Part shown: positions 56,249 through 64,000 of the stretch, piece by piece
How positions within the stretch are numbered: position 1 is the stretch's first letter
Layout: every line of letters starts with the position of its first letter
Assembly (NCBI RefSeq): GCF_004339565.1
Contig: NZ_SMFZ01000002.1
Location: forward strand, 3,410,001-3,474,000
Source: Pseudonocardia endophytica
GTDB taxonomy: Bacteria > Actinomycetota > Actinomycetes > Mycobacteriales > Pseudonocardiaceae
DNA length: 64,000 nt
Reading direction: 5' to 3'
Notes under the pieces: generated by a model
Databases searched by the model: none
Seen by the model: the letters and a program-made list of their open reading frames with translations, nothing else
What the model was told of the DNA's origin: nothing
Translations under genes and position numbers: made by a program

Positions 56249-59116
56249 GTGACCTCGACGCAGACCCGCCACACCCTCTCCGAGCTGGAACGCGGCGTAC
56301 CGTTCGCCGACCGGCACATCGGACCGGACACCGACGGCCTGGCCAGGATGCTGACGTCGATCGGGGTGTCCTCGCTCGACGACCTGGCCGCACGCGCGCT
56401 GCCGGACAGCATCCGGGACACCGAGCCGGTCGCCACGACGCTGCCGGACGCGGCCACCGAGGCCGAGATGCTCGCCGAGCTGCGGACGCTCGCCGACCGC
56501 AACACCGTGACCGTCCCGATGATCGGCCTGGGCTACCACGGCACCCGCACCCCGTCGGTGATCCGGCGGAACGTGCTGGAGAACCCGGCCTGGTACACGG
56601 CGTACACCCCGTACCAGCCGGAGATCAGCCAGGGCCGCCTCGAGGCGCTGCTCGCGTTCCAGACCACCGTCTCCGACCTCACCGGCCTGCCGGTGGCGGG
56701 CGCGTCGCTGCTCGACGAGGCGACGGCCGCCGCGGAGGCGATGACGTTGCTCCGACGCGCGGGGAAGTCGGCGAGCCCCCGGTTCGTGGTCGACGCGGAC
56801 ACGCTGCCGCAGACGCTCGACGTGCTGCGCACCCGGGCCGAGCCGCTCGGGATCGAGCTGGAGGTCGCGGACGTGTCCGGCGGCCTGCCGGACGGCGAGA
56901 TGTACGGCGTCCTGCTCAGCTACCCGGGCGCGTCCGGGCGGATCGCCGACCCGTCGTCGCTGATCTCCGAGGCGCACGACCGCGGCGCGCTCGTCGTGGT
57001 CGCCGCGGATCTGCTGGCCCTGACCCTGCTCTCCCCGCCCGGCGAGCTCGGCGCCGACGCCGCGGTGGGCAGCACCCAGCGCTTCGGCGTGCCGCTCGGG
57101 TTCGGCGGCCCGCACGCCGGCTACCTCTCGGTCGGCGAGAAGCAGGCCCGCCAGCTGCCGGGCCGCCTGGTCGGGATGTCACGGGACGCCGACGGCAACC
57201 CCGCCCTGCGGCTCGCGCTGCAGACCCGCGAGCAGCACATCCGGCGGGAGAAGGCGACGTCGAACATCTGCACGGCGCAGGTGCTGCTCGCCGTGATGGC
57301 CGCCTGCTACGCCGCCTACCACGGCCCCGACGGGCTGGCGGCGATCGCACGGCGCACGCACCGGATGTCCGCCGTGCTGGCCGCCGGACTGCGCGCGGGC
57401 GGTGTGGAGCTCGAGAACGACGCGTTCTTCGACACGATCGTCGCGCGGACGCCGGGGCGGGCGGCCGAGGTCGTCAGGAACGCCCACGAGGCCGGGATCG
57501 CGCTGCGCCCCATGGACTCCGACACCGTCGGTGTGTCCTGTTCGGAGCTCACGACGGTCGAGCACCTGCACAGGGTGTGGGCGGCGTTCGACGTCGAGGT
57601 GTCCGATGTGGACGCGCTCGACGAGTCCACGTCGGACGCGTTGCCCGATGGCCTGCTGCGGACGTCGGAGTACCTGACCCACCCGACGTTCCACGACTTC
57701 CGGTCCGAGACGTCGATGATGCGCTGGCTGCGCCGCCTCGCCGACGCCGACCTGGCGCTGGACCGCACGATGATCCCGCTCGGCTCGTGCACGATGAAGC
57801 TCAACGCGGCGTCGGAGATGGAGCCGGTGACCTGGCCGCAGTTCGCCGAGCTGCACCCGCTCGCGCCGGAGGCGGACAGCGCCGGCACCCGGGAGATGAT
57901 CACCCAGCTGGAGCGGTGGCTGACCGAGCTGACCGGTTACCACGCCGTGTCGGTCCAGCCGAACGCCGGCAGCCAGGGCGAGCTGGCCGGGCTGCTGGCG
58001 ATCGCCGCCTACCACCGCTCGCGCGGCGACCACGAGCGCGACGTCTGCCTGATCCCGTCGTCGGCGCACGGCACGAACGCCGCGTCGGCCGTGATGGCGG
58101 GACTGCGCGTCGTCGTCGTGGGCACCGACGGCCGCGGTGACGTCGACCTGGACGACCTGCACGCCAAGATCGCCGAGCACGGTGACCGGCTGGCCGCGCT
58201 GATGATCACCTACCCGTCCACGCACGGCGTGTACGAGGCCCAGGTGCGCGACGTCTGCACGGCCGTGCACGACGCGGGCGGCCAGGTCTACGTGGACGGC
58301 GCGAACCTGAACGCGCTCGTCGGCGTCGCCCGGCCCGGCGCGTTCGGCGGGGACGTCAGCCACCTGAACCTGCACAAGACGTTCTGCATCCCGCACGGCG
58401 GCGGGGGGCCCGGCGTCGGGCCGGTCGCGGTGGCCGAGCACCTGGCGCCGTTCCTGCCCGGCCGCGGTGAGGTCGGCGCCGTCTCGGCCGCCCGCTACGG
58501 CAGCCCCGGCGTGCTCCCGATCTCGTGGGCCTACCTGCGGATGATGGGCCCGGACGGGCTGCGCCGGGCGACGCTCACCGCCGTCGCGGCCGCGAACTAC
58601 GTCGCCAGGAGGCTGCGCGAGTACTACCCGGTGCTCTACGCGGGCGAGGACGGCTCCGTCGCGCACGAGTGCATCCTCGACCTTCGGAAGATCACCAAGG
58701 ACTCCGGCGTCACGGTCGACGACGTGGCCAAGCGGCTGATCGACTACGGCATCCACGCACCGACGATGTCGTTCCCGGTGGCCGGCACGCTGATGGTGGA
58801 GCCGACCGAGAGCGAGGACGTCGCCGAGATCGACCGGTTCGTCGACGCGATGATCGGGATCCGCGCCGAGATCGACCGGGTCGCCGCGGGGGAGTGGCCG
58901 GTGGAGGACAACCCGCTGCGCGGCGCCCCGCACACGGTGGCCTGCCTGGTCGACAAGTGGGACCGCCCGTACACGCGCGAGGTGGCCGCCTACCCGACGG
59001 GCGCGACACCGGGCGTGCACGACCGCAAGGTGTGGCCGCCGGTGCGCCGCATCGACGGCGCGCACGGCGACCGCAACCTGGTCTGCTCCTGCCCGCCGCC
59101 GGAGGCGTTCGCCTGA
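56249..59116 (+). CDS. gcvP: Glycine dehydrogenase (decarboxylating), P protein
   Basis: A 955-residue single-chain PLP enzyme that decarboxylates glycine and loads methylamine on GcvH. FADRHIGPD opens the protein; MIGLGYHGTRTPSVIRRNVLENP and YTPYQPEISQGRLE follow, and the PLP Lys is Lys710 in HLNLHKTFCIPHGGGGPG. GTG 56249 has GGAGG upstream and lies 43 bases past the riboswitch. It is controlled by the tandem glycine riboswitch. gcvT is absent from the window. Confidence 0.96.
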   Translation: MTSTQTRHTLSELERGVPFADRHIGPDTDGLARMLTSIGVSSLDDLAARALPDSIRDTEPVATTLPDAATEAEMLAELRTLADRNTVTVPMIGLGYHGTRTPSVIRRNVLENPAWYTAYTPYQPEISQGRLEALLAFQTTVSDLTGLPVAGASLLDEATAAAEAMTLLRRAGKSASPRFVVDADTLPQTLDVLRTRAEPLGIELEVADVSGGLPDGEMYGVLLSYPGASGRIADPSSLISEAHDRGALVVVAADLLALTLLSPPGELGADAAVGSTQRFGVPLGFGGPHAGYLSVGEKQARQLPGRLVGMSRDADGNPALRLALQTREQHIRREKATSNICTAQVLLAVMAACYAAYHGPDGLAAIARRTHRMSAVLAAGLRAGGVELENDAFFDTIVARTPGRAAEVVRNAHEAGIALRPMDSDTVGVSCSELTTVEHLHRVWAAFDVEVSDVDALDESTSDALPDGLLRTSEYLTHPTFHDFRSETSMMRWLRRLADADLALDRTMIPLGSCTMKLNAASEMEPVTWPQFAELHPLAPEADSAGTREMITQLERWLTELTGYHAVSVQPNAGSQGELAGLLAIAAYHRSRGDHERDVCLIPSSAHGTNAASAVMAGLRVVVVGTDGRGDVDLDDLHAKIAEHGDRLAALMITYPSTHGVYEAQVRDVCTAVHDAGGQVYVDGANLNALVGVARPGAFGGDVSHLNLHKTFCIPHGGGGPGVGPVAVAEHLAPFLPGRGEVGAVSAARYGSPGVLPISWAYLRMMGPDGLRRATLTAVAAANYVARRLREYYPVLYAGEDGSVAHECILDLRKITKDSGVTVDDVAKRLIDYGIHAPTMSFPVAGTLMVEPTESEDVAEIDRFVDAMIGIRAEIDRVAAGEWPVEDNPLRGAPHTVACLVDKWDRPYTREVAAYPTGATPGVHDRKVWPPVRRIDGAHGDRNLVCSCPPPEAFA

Positions 59117-59157
59117 CGTACCGGGCGGGCCCGGCACCGGGCCCGTCCCGGCACCCA

Positions 59158-59219
59158 TGATCGGCCGGCCGGATCGTGGTGGAAGTCCGCTCCGATCCGG
59201 ACCCGGCCGCCGGTCATCA
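59158..59219. repeat. Dispersed palindromic repeat, copy C (62 bp)
   Basis: It starts TGATCGGCCGGCCGGATC and ends with TCATCA; GGCCGG and CGGATC pair with GATCCG and CGGCC in the right half. Length and left end equal those of the array units at 20914; the right terminus is TCATCA instead of GATCA. It lies in the 168 bases between gcvP and the ClC gene and may end gcvP transcription. Confidence 0.72.
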
Positions 59220-59284
59220 CCGGGCGCCGGCCCCGATGTGCGGGGCCGTCGGGCCCCGGGCACCGGTCGCGGGAGGATGACGCC

Positions 59285-60694
59285 ATGGCGACGGACTCCC
59301 CGCGCCGGCGGCCCGCCGGTTCGGAGCGGCAACGGTGGCCGCAGCCGCTGCTGCGCAGGCGGATCGCGTCACGACGGGCGGCGATGGACCAGCCGAACGT
59401 CACCGGCGACGGGGACGTGCCGCTGACCGTGCGGTTCTGGGTCGTGCTCGTCGCGACGGGGGTCGGTGCCGGGCTGTTCGGCGCCCTGCTGATGGCGCTG
59501 CTGAACCTGGTGTCCGAGCTCGCGTTCGGGCCCGGCGCCGCGGAGGACTTCCAGGCCGCCGTCGAACGCGCGTCCCCGGTCGGGCGGCTGACGCCCCTGC
59601 TGGTCGGCGGCGTGGTCGCCGGCGTCGGCTGGTTCCTGTTGCGGCGTTACGTGCGAGGCAGCACCGACGTGGACGACTCGATCTGGACCGGGGACGGGAA
59701 GCTGTCGTTCGGGCGCAGCGCCGGGACGTCGGTGCTGTCCGAGATCGTCGTCGGGCTCGGCGCCTCACTCGGCCGGGAGGCCGCGCCGAAGCTGATGGGC
59801 GGCGTGTGCGGGAGCCTGCTCGCCACGTGGTCCGGCCTCTCCGTCCCGCAACGACGGCTGGTCGTCGCCTGTGGTGCCGGGGCCGGCCTGGCCTGCGTCT
59901 ACAACGTGCCGCTGGCCGGCGCGCTGTTCACCGCGGAGGTGCTGGTCGGGGCGTTGCGGCTGCCGGTGGTGCTGCCCGCGCTGGCCTGCTCGGCGACGGC
60001 GACGCTCGTCGCCTGGGTCTACCTGCCGTCCGGCCCGACCTACGCCGATCTGCCCGCGCACACGCTGACCCTCGACACCGTCGTCTGGGCGGTGCTGGCC
60101 GGGCCGGTGATCGGGGTGGTCGCCGTCGGGTTCGTCCGGGCGATCGGCTGGGTGTCGGCGCACCAGCCGTCGCGCTGGTGGTGGCAGATCACGGCGCCGA
60201 TCCTGGCGTTCGGCCTGCTCGGCGTGACCGGCCTCGCGCTGCCCCAGCTGCTCGGCAACGGCAAGGACATGGCCGAGCAGGCGTTCGTCGCGGGTACCTC
60301 AGGGGTGGCCCTGTTCGCGGCGCTGTCCCTGCTGAAGCCGCTGATGACGGTGCTGTGCCTGGGCAGTGGGGCGTCCGGCGGGCTGTTCACGCCGACGCTG
60401 TCCTCCGGGGCGGCGCTGGGTGCGGCACTCGGGGCGGTGTGGTCGCTGCTCTGGCCCGGCACGCCGGTCGGCACGTACGCGCTGATCGGGGCGGCCGCGC
60501 TGATCGGGTCCGCGATGCAGGCACCGCTGGCCGGCCTGGCCATGGTGCTCGAGCTCACGCACTCCGGTTTCGCGCTGATGGTGCCGTCGGTGGCCGCGAC
60601 GTTCCTGGCCACGGCCGTGGCCCGCTGGATCGACGGCTACTCGATCTACTCCGCCCGGCTGGCCGCCCGCCCCGTCCTCGAGCGTGACACCTGA
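59285..60694 (+). CDS. ClC-family chloride channel/transporter
   Basis: A 469-residue ClC protein with about ten hydrophobic helices after a basic N-terminal 45 residues. Selectivity motifs: GLGASLGREAAPKLMG, with the gating Glu kept, and GSGASGGLFTPTLSSGAALG, in place of the usual GxFxP. Without the classical Cl- motif GSGIP, the ion could be chloride, fluoride or another anion. No CBS domains. ATG 59285. The YrhK-like gene follows after 2 bases. Confidence 0.88.
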   Translation: MATDSPRRRPAGSERQRWPQPLLRRRIASRRAAMDQPNVTGDGDVPLTVRFWVVLVATGVGAGLFGALLMALLNLVSELAFGPGAAEDFQAAVERASPVGRLTPLLVGGVVAGVGWFLLRRYVRGSTDVDDSIWTGDGKLSFGRSAGTSVLSEIVVGLGASLGREAAPKLMGGVCGSLLATWSGLSVPQRRLVVACGAGAGLACVYNVPLAGALFTAEVLVGALRLPVVLPALACSATATLVAWVYLPSGPTYADLPAHTLTLDTVVWAVLAGPVIGVVAVGFVRAIGWVSAHQPSRWWWQITAPILAFGLLGVTGLALPQLLGNGKDMAEQAFVAGTSGVALFAALSLLKPLMTVLCLGSGASGGLFTPTLSSGAALGAALGAVWSLLWPGTPVGTYALIGAAALIGSAMQAPLAGLAMVLELTHSGFALMVPSVAATFLATAVARWIDGYSIYSARLAARPVLERDT

Positions 60695-60696
60695 GC

Positions 60697-61020
60697 GTGC
60701 GCGACGATGTCATGGAGATGAGCGAGCAGGCCCCCGCAACACCGCACCCGATCACGATCCGGATCGGCCACGACGAGCTGGTCATCCGGAAGCGCTACGA
60801 GGTGCTCAGCATCGTCAACGACGTGCTGGTCGCGGCCTGGTTCCTGATCGGCAGCATCCTGTTCTTCTCCGAGGCCACGACGTACGCGGGCACCTGGCTC
60901 TTCGTGATCGGCAGCGTCGAGCTGCTGATCCGCCCGGTGATCCGGCTGAGCCGCCTGGTCCACCTGCGCCGGCTGCCGAACCGGTCCGGCCTGCCGGACG
61001 AGACGGTCACCGACTACTGA
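60697..61020 (+). CDS. YrhK-domain small membrane protein
   Basis: A 107-residue protein with two hydrophobic segments, VNDVLVAAWFLIGSILFF and TWLFVIGSVELLIRPVIRL, separated by a short loop, matching the YrhK domain. Function unknown. GTG 60697 lies 2 bases after the ClC stop; ATG 60718 is an alternative. It probably forms an operon with the ClC gene. A palindromic repeat begins 2 bases after its stop. Confidence 0.75.
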   Translation: MRDDVMEMSEQAPATPHPITIRIGHDELVIRKRYEVLSIVNDVLVAAWFLIGSILFFSEATTYAGTWLFVIGSVELLIRPVIRLSRLVHLRRLPNRSGLPDETVTDY

Positions 61021-61022
61021 GG

Positions 61023-61083
61023 TGATCGGGAGTCCGGCGTGACCGGACAGATGTGTCCGCCGACGCTGCCGGGAAGCCGATCA
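61023..61083. repeat. Dispersed palindromic repeat, copy D (61 bp)
   Basis: It runs from TGATCGGGAG to CCGATCA, with CGGACA/TGTCCG pairing in the middle and CCGGC/GCCGG in the arms. Same ends and length class as the array units at 20914 and copies A-C. It lies between the convergent YrhK-like and PEP-synthase-like genes and could serve as a terminator. Confidence 0.72.
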
Positions 61084-61134
61084 CGCGGGGCGGACGCCTT
61101 CCTCACGCCGTGCCGAGCCGGGCGGGCGGGCCGC

Positions 61135-63825
61135 TCACCCACTGGCGCGCCGACGCCGTCGTCGCACGGCGAGCACGGCCGCGGCGCCCAACCCGCCGGC
61201 GACCGCCAGGACGGCTCCGGTCCGGCGGCTCGGCGCGTCGGGCTCCTCGGGAGTCGCCCCGTCCTCCAGCAGGGTCACCGCGCCGCGGTCGCCGTCCACG
61301 AGCACCTGCTGACCGGTGCGGATCCGCCCGGTGGCCGACCCGGTGCCGAGCACGGCCGGGATGCCGTACTCGCGGGCGACGATCGAGCTGTGGCTCAGCG
61401 GCCCGCCGACGTCGGTGACGACGGCCGCGGCACGGGTGAACAACGGCGTCCAGGCCGGCGTCGTGATCCGGGCGACGAGCACCTCGCCGGGCCGCAGGTC
61501 GGCGAACCCGCCGGGGCCGTCGACGACGCGGGCCGGAGCGGTGACCCGGCCGCCGCTGGCCGCCACCCCGGTGATCGTGGCGCCGGTCTGCGCCTGGTCG
61601 GAGGCCGGCATGACGCGGGCCAGCAGGGCCTTCATCGCCGGGTGCTCGGGCAGCAGCTGCGGCGCGGTGACGGTCCGGCGTCCCCGCCACAGCATCCGGC
61701 GCTCGGCGATCCGGGCGCGCAGGTCGGGATCGGCGCCGCCGTCGAGCGCGCTGCGCAGCTCGGTGCCGCGCAGCCAGAACACGTCCGCTGGCTCGTCCAC
61801 GGTCCCGGCGTCGACCAGCCCGGCACCGATCCCGAGCAGCATGCGGCGCATCAGCGGCCAGGCCAGGCCCATGTCCGCGAGCGCGTCCTCGCGGACCGGG
61901 CCGGTGTCCTGCGCCCAGCTCAGCAGCGCAGTGAAGATCCTGCGGCGCAGCGGGTCCAGCCGGGCGTCGATGTCGCGGGTCCAGCGGTCCCGCTCGCCGG
62001 CCGCCGCTCGTTGCCGGGTGTACGGGTCGGTCCCGCTACCGAGGAGGTGGAAGCGGACGGAGTCCAGCACCGGGGCCGGGTCGTCGGCCGGGACCGGGTC
62101 GGCGAAGTCCAGGTTGTAGACGGTGTGGCCGTAGCGGTCGAGGTGCTCGGCCAGGCGGGCGCACCAGCGGGTCCACGCGTCCGGGTCGGCGCCGTCCGGC
62201 GGGCTCGACGGCGGCAGGTGTCCGGCGAGCGTCACGCCGTCGGATCCGGTCAGGACGTCCGTGACGCCGTCGGTGCGGGCCGCCGTCGCGAGGTCGAACA
62301 GCGACTTCTCGGCGAGCACCGGACGGGAGTCGAACCCGAGCAGCAGCTGGTAACCGGCCGGTTCGCCGTCGCGGCGGACGAGACGGTCGTGGAACGCGCG
62401 GAACGCCAGCTCGCTCGTCGCGGCCAGCGGGATGATCGACTGGACGGAGGTGTAGTAGACGCACCCGGCGTCCAGGAGGGCGACGACGCCGTCGTAGCGC
62501 TGCGACGGTGTGAGACCGGCCGCGTCGCGCGCGGTCCAGTCCGCGACGGTCCGCTCGTACTCCGGGTGCGCCCGGTCCCGCCACCCGTCGAGCCCGAACG
62601 GCGGCGCGCCCTCCACCGGCCGACCGGCCATGGCCCGCAGCGCCGTCGGCGTCGCGCCGAGCATCCGGACCAGCGACGACGTCCGGTAGAAGTAGTAGGC
62701 GTAGCCGTTCACCGTCGGCAGCGACACGTCGCCGTCGCGCACCGCGCCGTGGCCCATCACGCCGTTCATCAGCCTGGTGATCGAACGGGTGACGGCGCCG
62801 TCGACGAGGTCGGCGAACAGCGGCGTCAGCGGGTCCGGCATCTGCTCGACGATGCTGGCGCGGAAGTACCAGCCGCCGTCGTACGGGATCGGCCAGTCCG
62901 CCGGCGGGTCGGCCATCGGCTCCGGCAACGCCGTCACCGGCCGGGACTGGACGACCACGAAGCCGAGCGGGGTGCGCACCCACTCGACGTCCTGCGGGCT
63001 GCCGTAGTGCGCCGCGATCCGGGTGCCGAGCGCGGCCAGCTCGCGGACGGCGTCGTCGTCGAGCACCGGCGCGCGCCTGCGCTCCGGCGGGACCGGCCGT
63101 TCCTCGGTGCCGGTCGGGGTCGGGACCGTCATCACCGTCTTGTCCGCGACGGTGCGGGACAGCACGGCGCCGGTGGCCGCGTCGACGACGTGGTCGTCCG
63201 TGCTGACCGTGCCGCCGACGACGGACTCGCCGAGCCCCCACGCCGCCCCGATCACGAGCTGGTCGCGCCGCCCGTTCGACGGGTTCGCCGTGAACATCAC
63301 ACCGGACGCCTCGGCGTCGGCCATCCGCTGCACGACGACGGCGAGCCGCACGCCCTCCGGCGCGATCCGGCGGCTCGCGCGGTAGGCGAGCGCGCGGTCG
63401 GTGAACAGCGACGCCCAGCACCGCCGGACGGCGTCCAGCACGGCGTCCGGGCCCTCGACGTTCAGGTACGTGTCCTGCTGACCGGCCGCGCTGGTGTCGG
63501 CGACGTCCTCGACGGTGGCCGACGAGCGCACCGCGAGCGGCCCGGAACCGAGCTCGGTCAGCGCGGCCGTGACGGCGGCGGCGACCGGTTCCGGCGCCGT
63601 GCCCGCCTCGAACGCCGCCCGGATCTCCGCCGGTCCACCCGCGTCGATGCGCGCCTGCAGCCCGTTCGCGGCGACGAACGCGTCGTAGGCGGGCGTCACG
63701 ACGACGAACCCCGGCGGCACCGGCAGGCCGGCCCGGGTCAGCTCGCCGAGGTTCGCGCCCTTGCCCCCGGCCGTCTCCACGTCGGTCGCGCCGAGCTCGT
63801 CGAAACGCCTGGTGTACGTCGTCAC
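61135..63825 (-). CDS. PEP synthase/rifampin phosphotransferase-like enzyme with C-terminal membrane anchor
   Basis: An 896-residue protein of the pyruvate-phosphate dikinase superfamily. The N-terminal ATP-grasp domain has GGKGANLGELTRAGLPVPPG and RSSATVEDVADTSAAGQQDTYLNV; the C-terminal swivel domain has the phosphocarrier His812 in GGPLSHSSIVAREYGIPAVLG. The middle is not the PEP/pyruvate barrel, as in rifampin phosphotransferases. Unusually it ends with a hydrophobic helix (about 868-886) and six Arg, a tail anchor. GTG 63825; TATACC just before it suggests a leaderless transcript. Substrate unknown: PEP synthesis, antibiotic phosphorylation or another acceptor. Confidence 0.8.
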   Translation of the reverse strand: MTTYTRRFDELGATDVETAGGKGANLGELTRAGLPVPPGFVVVTPAYDAFVAANGLQARIDAGGPAEIRAAFEAGTAPEPVAAAVTAALTELGSGPLAVRSSATVEDVADTSAAGQQDTYLNVEGPDAVLDAVRRCWASLFTDRALAYRASRRIAPEGVRLAVVVQRMADAEASGVMFTANPSNGRRDQLVIGAAWGLGESVVGGTVSTDDHVVDAATGAVLSRTVADKTVMTVPTPTGTEERPVPPERRRAPVLDDDAVRELAALGTRIAAHYGSPQDVEWVRTPLGFVVVQSRPVTALPEPMADPPADWPIPYDGGWYFRASIVEQMPDPLTPLFADLVDGAVTRSITRLMNGVMGHGAVRDGDVSLPTVNGYAYYFYRTSSLVRMLGATPTALRAMAGRPVEGAPPFGLDGWRDRAHPEYERTVADWTARDAAGLTPSQRYDGVVALLDAGCVYYTSVQSIIPLAATSELAFRAFHDRLVRRDGEPAGYQLLLGFDSRPVLAEKSLFDLATAARTDGVTDVLTGSDGVTLAGHLPPSSPPDGADPDAWTRWCARLAEHLDRYGHTVYNLDFADPVPADDPAPVLDSVRFHLLGSGTDPYTRQRAAAGERDRWTRDIDARLDPLRRRIFTALLSWAQDTGPVREDALADMGLAWPLMRRMLLGIGAGLVDAGTVDEPADVFWLRGTELRSALDGGADPDLRARIAERRMLWRGRRTVTAPQLLPEHPAMKALLARVMPASDQAQTGATITGVAASGGRVTAPARVVDGPGGFADLRPGEVLVARITTPAWTPLFTRAAAVVTDVGGPLSHSSIVAREYGIPAVLGTGSATGRIRTGQQVLVDGDRGAVTLLEDGATPEEPDAPSRRTGAVLAVAGGLGAAAVLAVRRRRRRASG

Positions 63826-63840
63826 CGCGCCGGTATACAC
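63826..63840 (-). promoter_or_regulatory. Possible leaderless promoter of the PEP-synthase-like gene
   Basis: On the minus strand TGTATACC ends 6 bases before the GTG start, placing the transcription start at or next to the start codon. No Shine-Dalgarno sequence is present. The -35 region is weak. Confidence 0.4.
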
Positions 63841-63879
63841 CCGAGCACCGTGCGTGAGGACCGCGGGAGCCGTCAACGG

Positions 63880-63892
63880 ACCGATGATCGGT
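63880..63892. promoter_or_regulatory. Palindrome in the divergent gap before the AtuA-like gene
   Basis: ACCGAT, a central G, then ATCGGT form a perfect 13-base odd palindrome, midway between the PEP-synthase-like gene (55 bases away) and the AtuA-like start (60 bases away). GGTAACC and GGTTAAC follow towards the latter. It may be an operator; no regulator gene is in view. Confidence 0.4.
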
Positions 63893-63951
63893 GATCCGGC
63901 GCCCGTGGGCGTGGTAACCGCCGTGGAGGTCGAGCGGTTAACGTCGCGGGC

Positions 63952-64000
63952 ATGGCCCAGCGACCCGTCCGCATCGGCAACGTCTCCGGCTACCTCGGCG
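63952..64000 (+). CDS. Start of an AtuA-like (acyclic terpene utilisation) gene, partial
   Basis: The first 16 residues, MAQRPVRIGNVSGYLG, resemble the conserved beginning of AtuA/DUF1446 proteins (RIGNxSGFxGD). The window ends inside the gene. AtuA proteins occur in terpene and other branched-chain acid degradation. The call rests on a short match. Confidence 0.5.
   Translation, partial: MAQRPVRIGNVSGYLG

Noticed and set aside
59285..60694. Fluoride-specific ClC of the CLC-F type
   Set aside because: The gating Glu and general length fit either type and no fluoride riboswitch or crcB is nearby, so specificity was left open.
1..64000. tRNA, rRNA or insertion sequences
   Set aside because: No cloverleaf, rRNA segment, transposase or recombinase reading was recognised on either strand.

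Overview
The window is 64 kb of very GC-rich DNA with tightly packed genes, many GTG starts and many 1-10 base start/stop overlaps. An Fgd-type F420-dependent glucose-6-phosphate dehydrogenase, a second F420-type luciferase-like oxidoreductase, GarA, a BTAD/SARP-type regulator, a DUF742 protein and an actinobacterial glycine-cleavage neighbourhood point to an actinobacterium, most probably Pseudonocardiaceae (Pseudonocardia-like). I saw no rRNA, tRNA, insertion sequence, prophage or cas gene.

Layout. 1-3.2 kb: an electron-transfer cassette (ApbE flavinyltransferase, ferric-reductase-like haem membrane protein, NuoF-like flavin/Fe-S protein, small ferredoxin), all coupled by start/stop overlaps. 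3.3-8.4 kb: mutA-mutB-meaB, converging on an MHS-family transporter (8.5-9.8 kb). 9.8-13 kb: a structured intergenic region, a YihY membrane protein, and a divergent HpcH/HpaI aldolase and 6PGDH-like dehydrogenase. 13-20.8 kb: a PadR-controlled operon of benzoate/furoate-type CoA ligase, molybdenum hydroxylase large subunit, crotonase, FAD subunit and a fused [2Fe-2S]-CoxG protein. Its gene content matches the 2-furoate pathway (HmfD, A, E, B, C). 20.8-21.7 kb: a regular array of six 62-bp palindromic repeats without a gene. 21.7-25.5 kb: acyl-CoA dehydrogenase, esterase, orphan DUF742 protein, LLM oxidoreductase. 25.5-30.5 kb: a GGDEF-EAL protein and a DUF3516-type helicase. 30.5-32.1 kb: an inactivated LigD-type DNA ligase fused to a degenerate LytS-type kinase module. 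32.1-37.7 kb: a beta-phosphoglucomutase-like/GH65 phosphorylase pair and HelD. 37.7-43 kb: hydrolase, DinB, a TetR with divergent FAD monooxygenase, a membrane protein with divergent TetR. 43-46.6 kb: a deacetylase-recQ-glutamine amidotransferase operon. 46.8-52.5 kb: fgd, an isomerase-type crotonase, a BTAD regulator, a two-gene MEDS partner-switching module, OsmC. 52.5-59.1 kb: CDP-alcohol phosphatidyltransferase, gcvH, garA, bifunctional nuclease, MerR, YiaA-like protein, tandem glycine riboswitch, gcvP. 59.3-64 kb: ClC channel, YrhK protein, a tail-anchored PEP-synthase/rifampin-phosphotransferase-like enzyme, and the start of an AtuA-like gene.

The most unusual items are a family of roughly 62-bp near-complete hairpins, as a six-unit array and as copies at three other gene ends; the dead-ligase/dead-kinase fusion; the furoate-like operon with its CoxS-CoxG fusion; two further long perfect inverted repeats (10.0 and 19.4 kb); and a glycine-cleavage locus that lacks the FtsR-type MerR gene found at this place in Mycobacterium tuberculosis.
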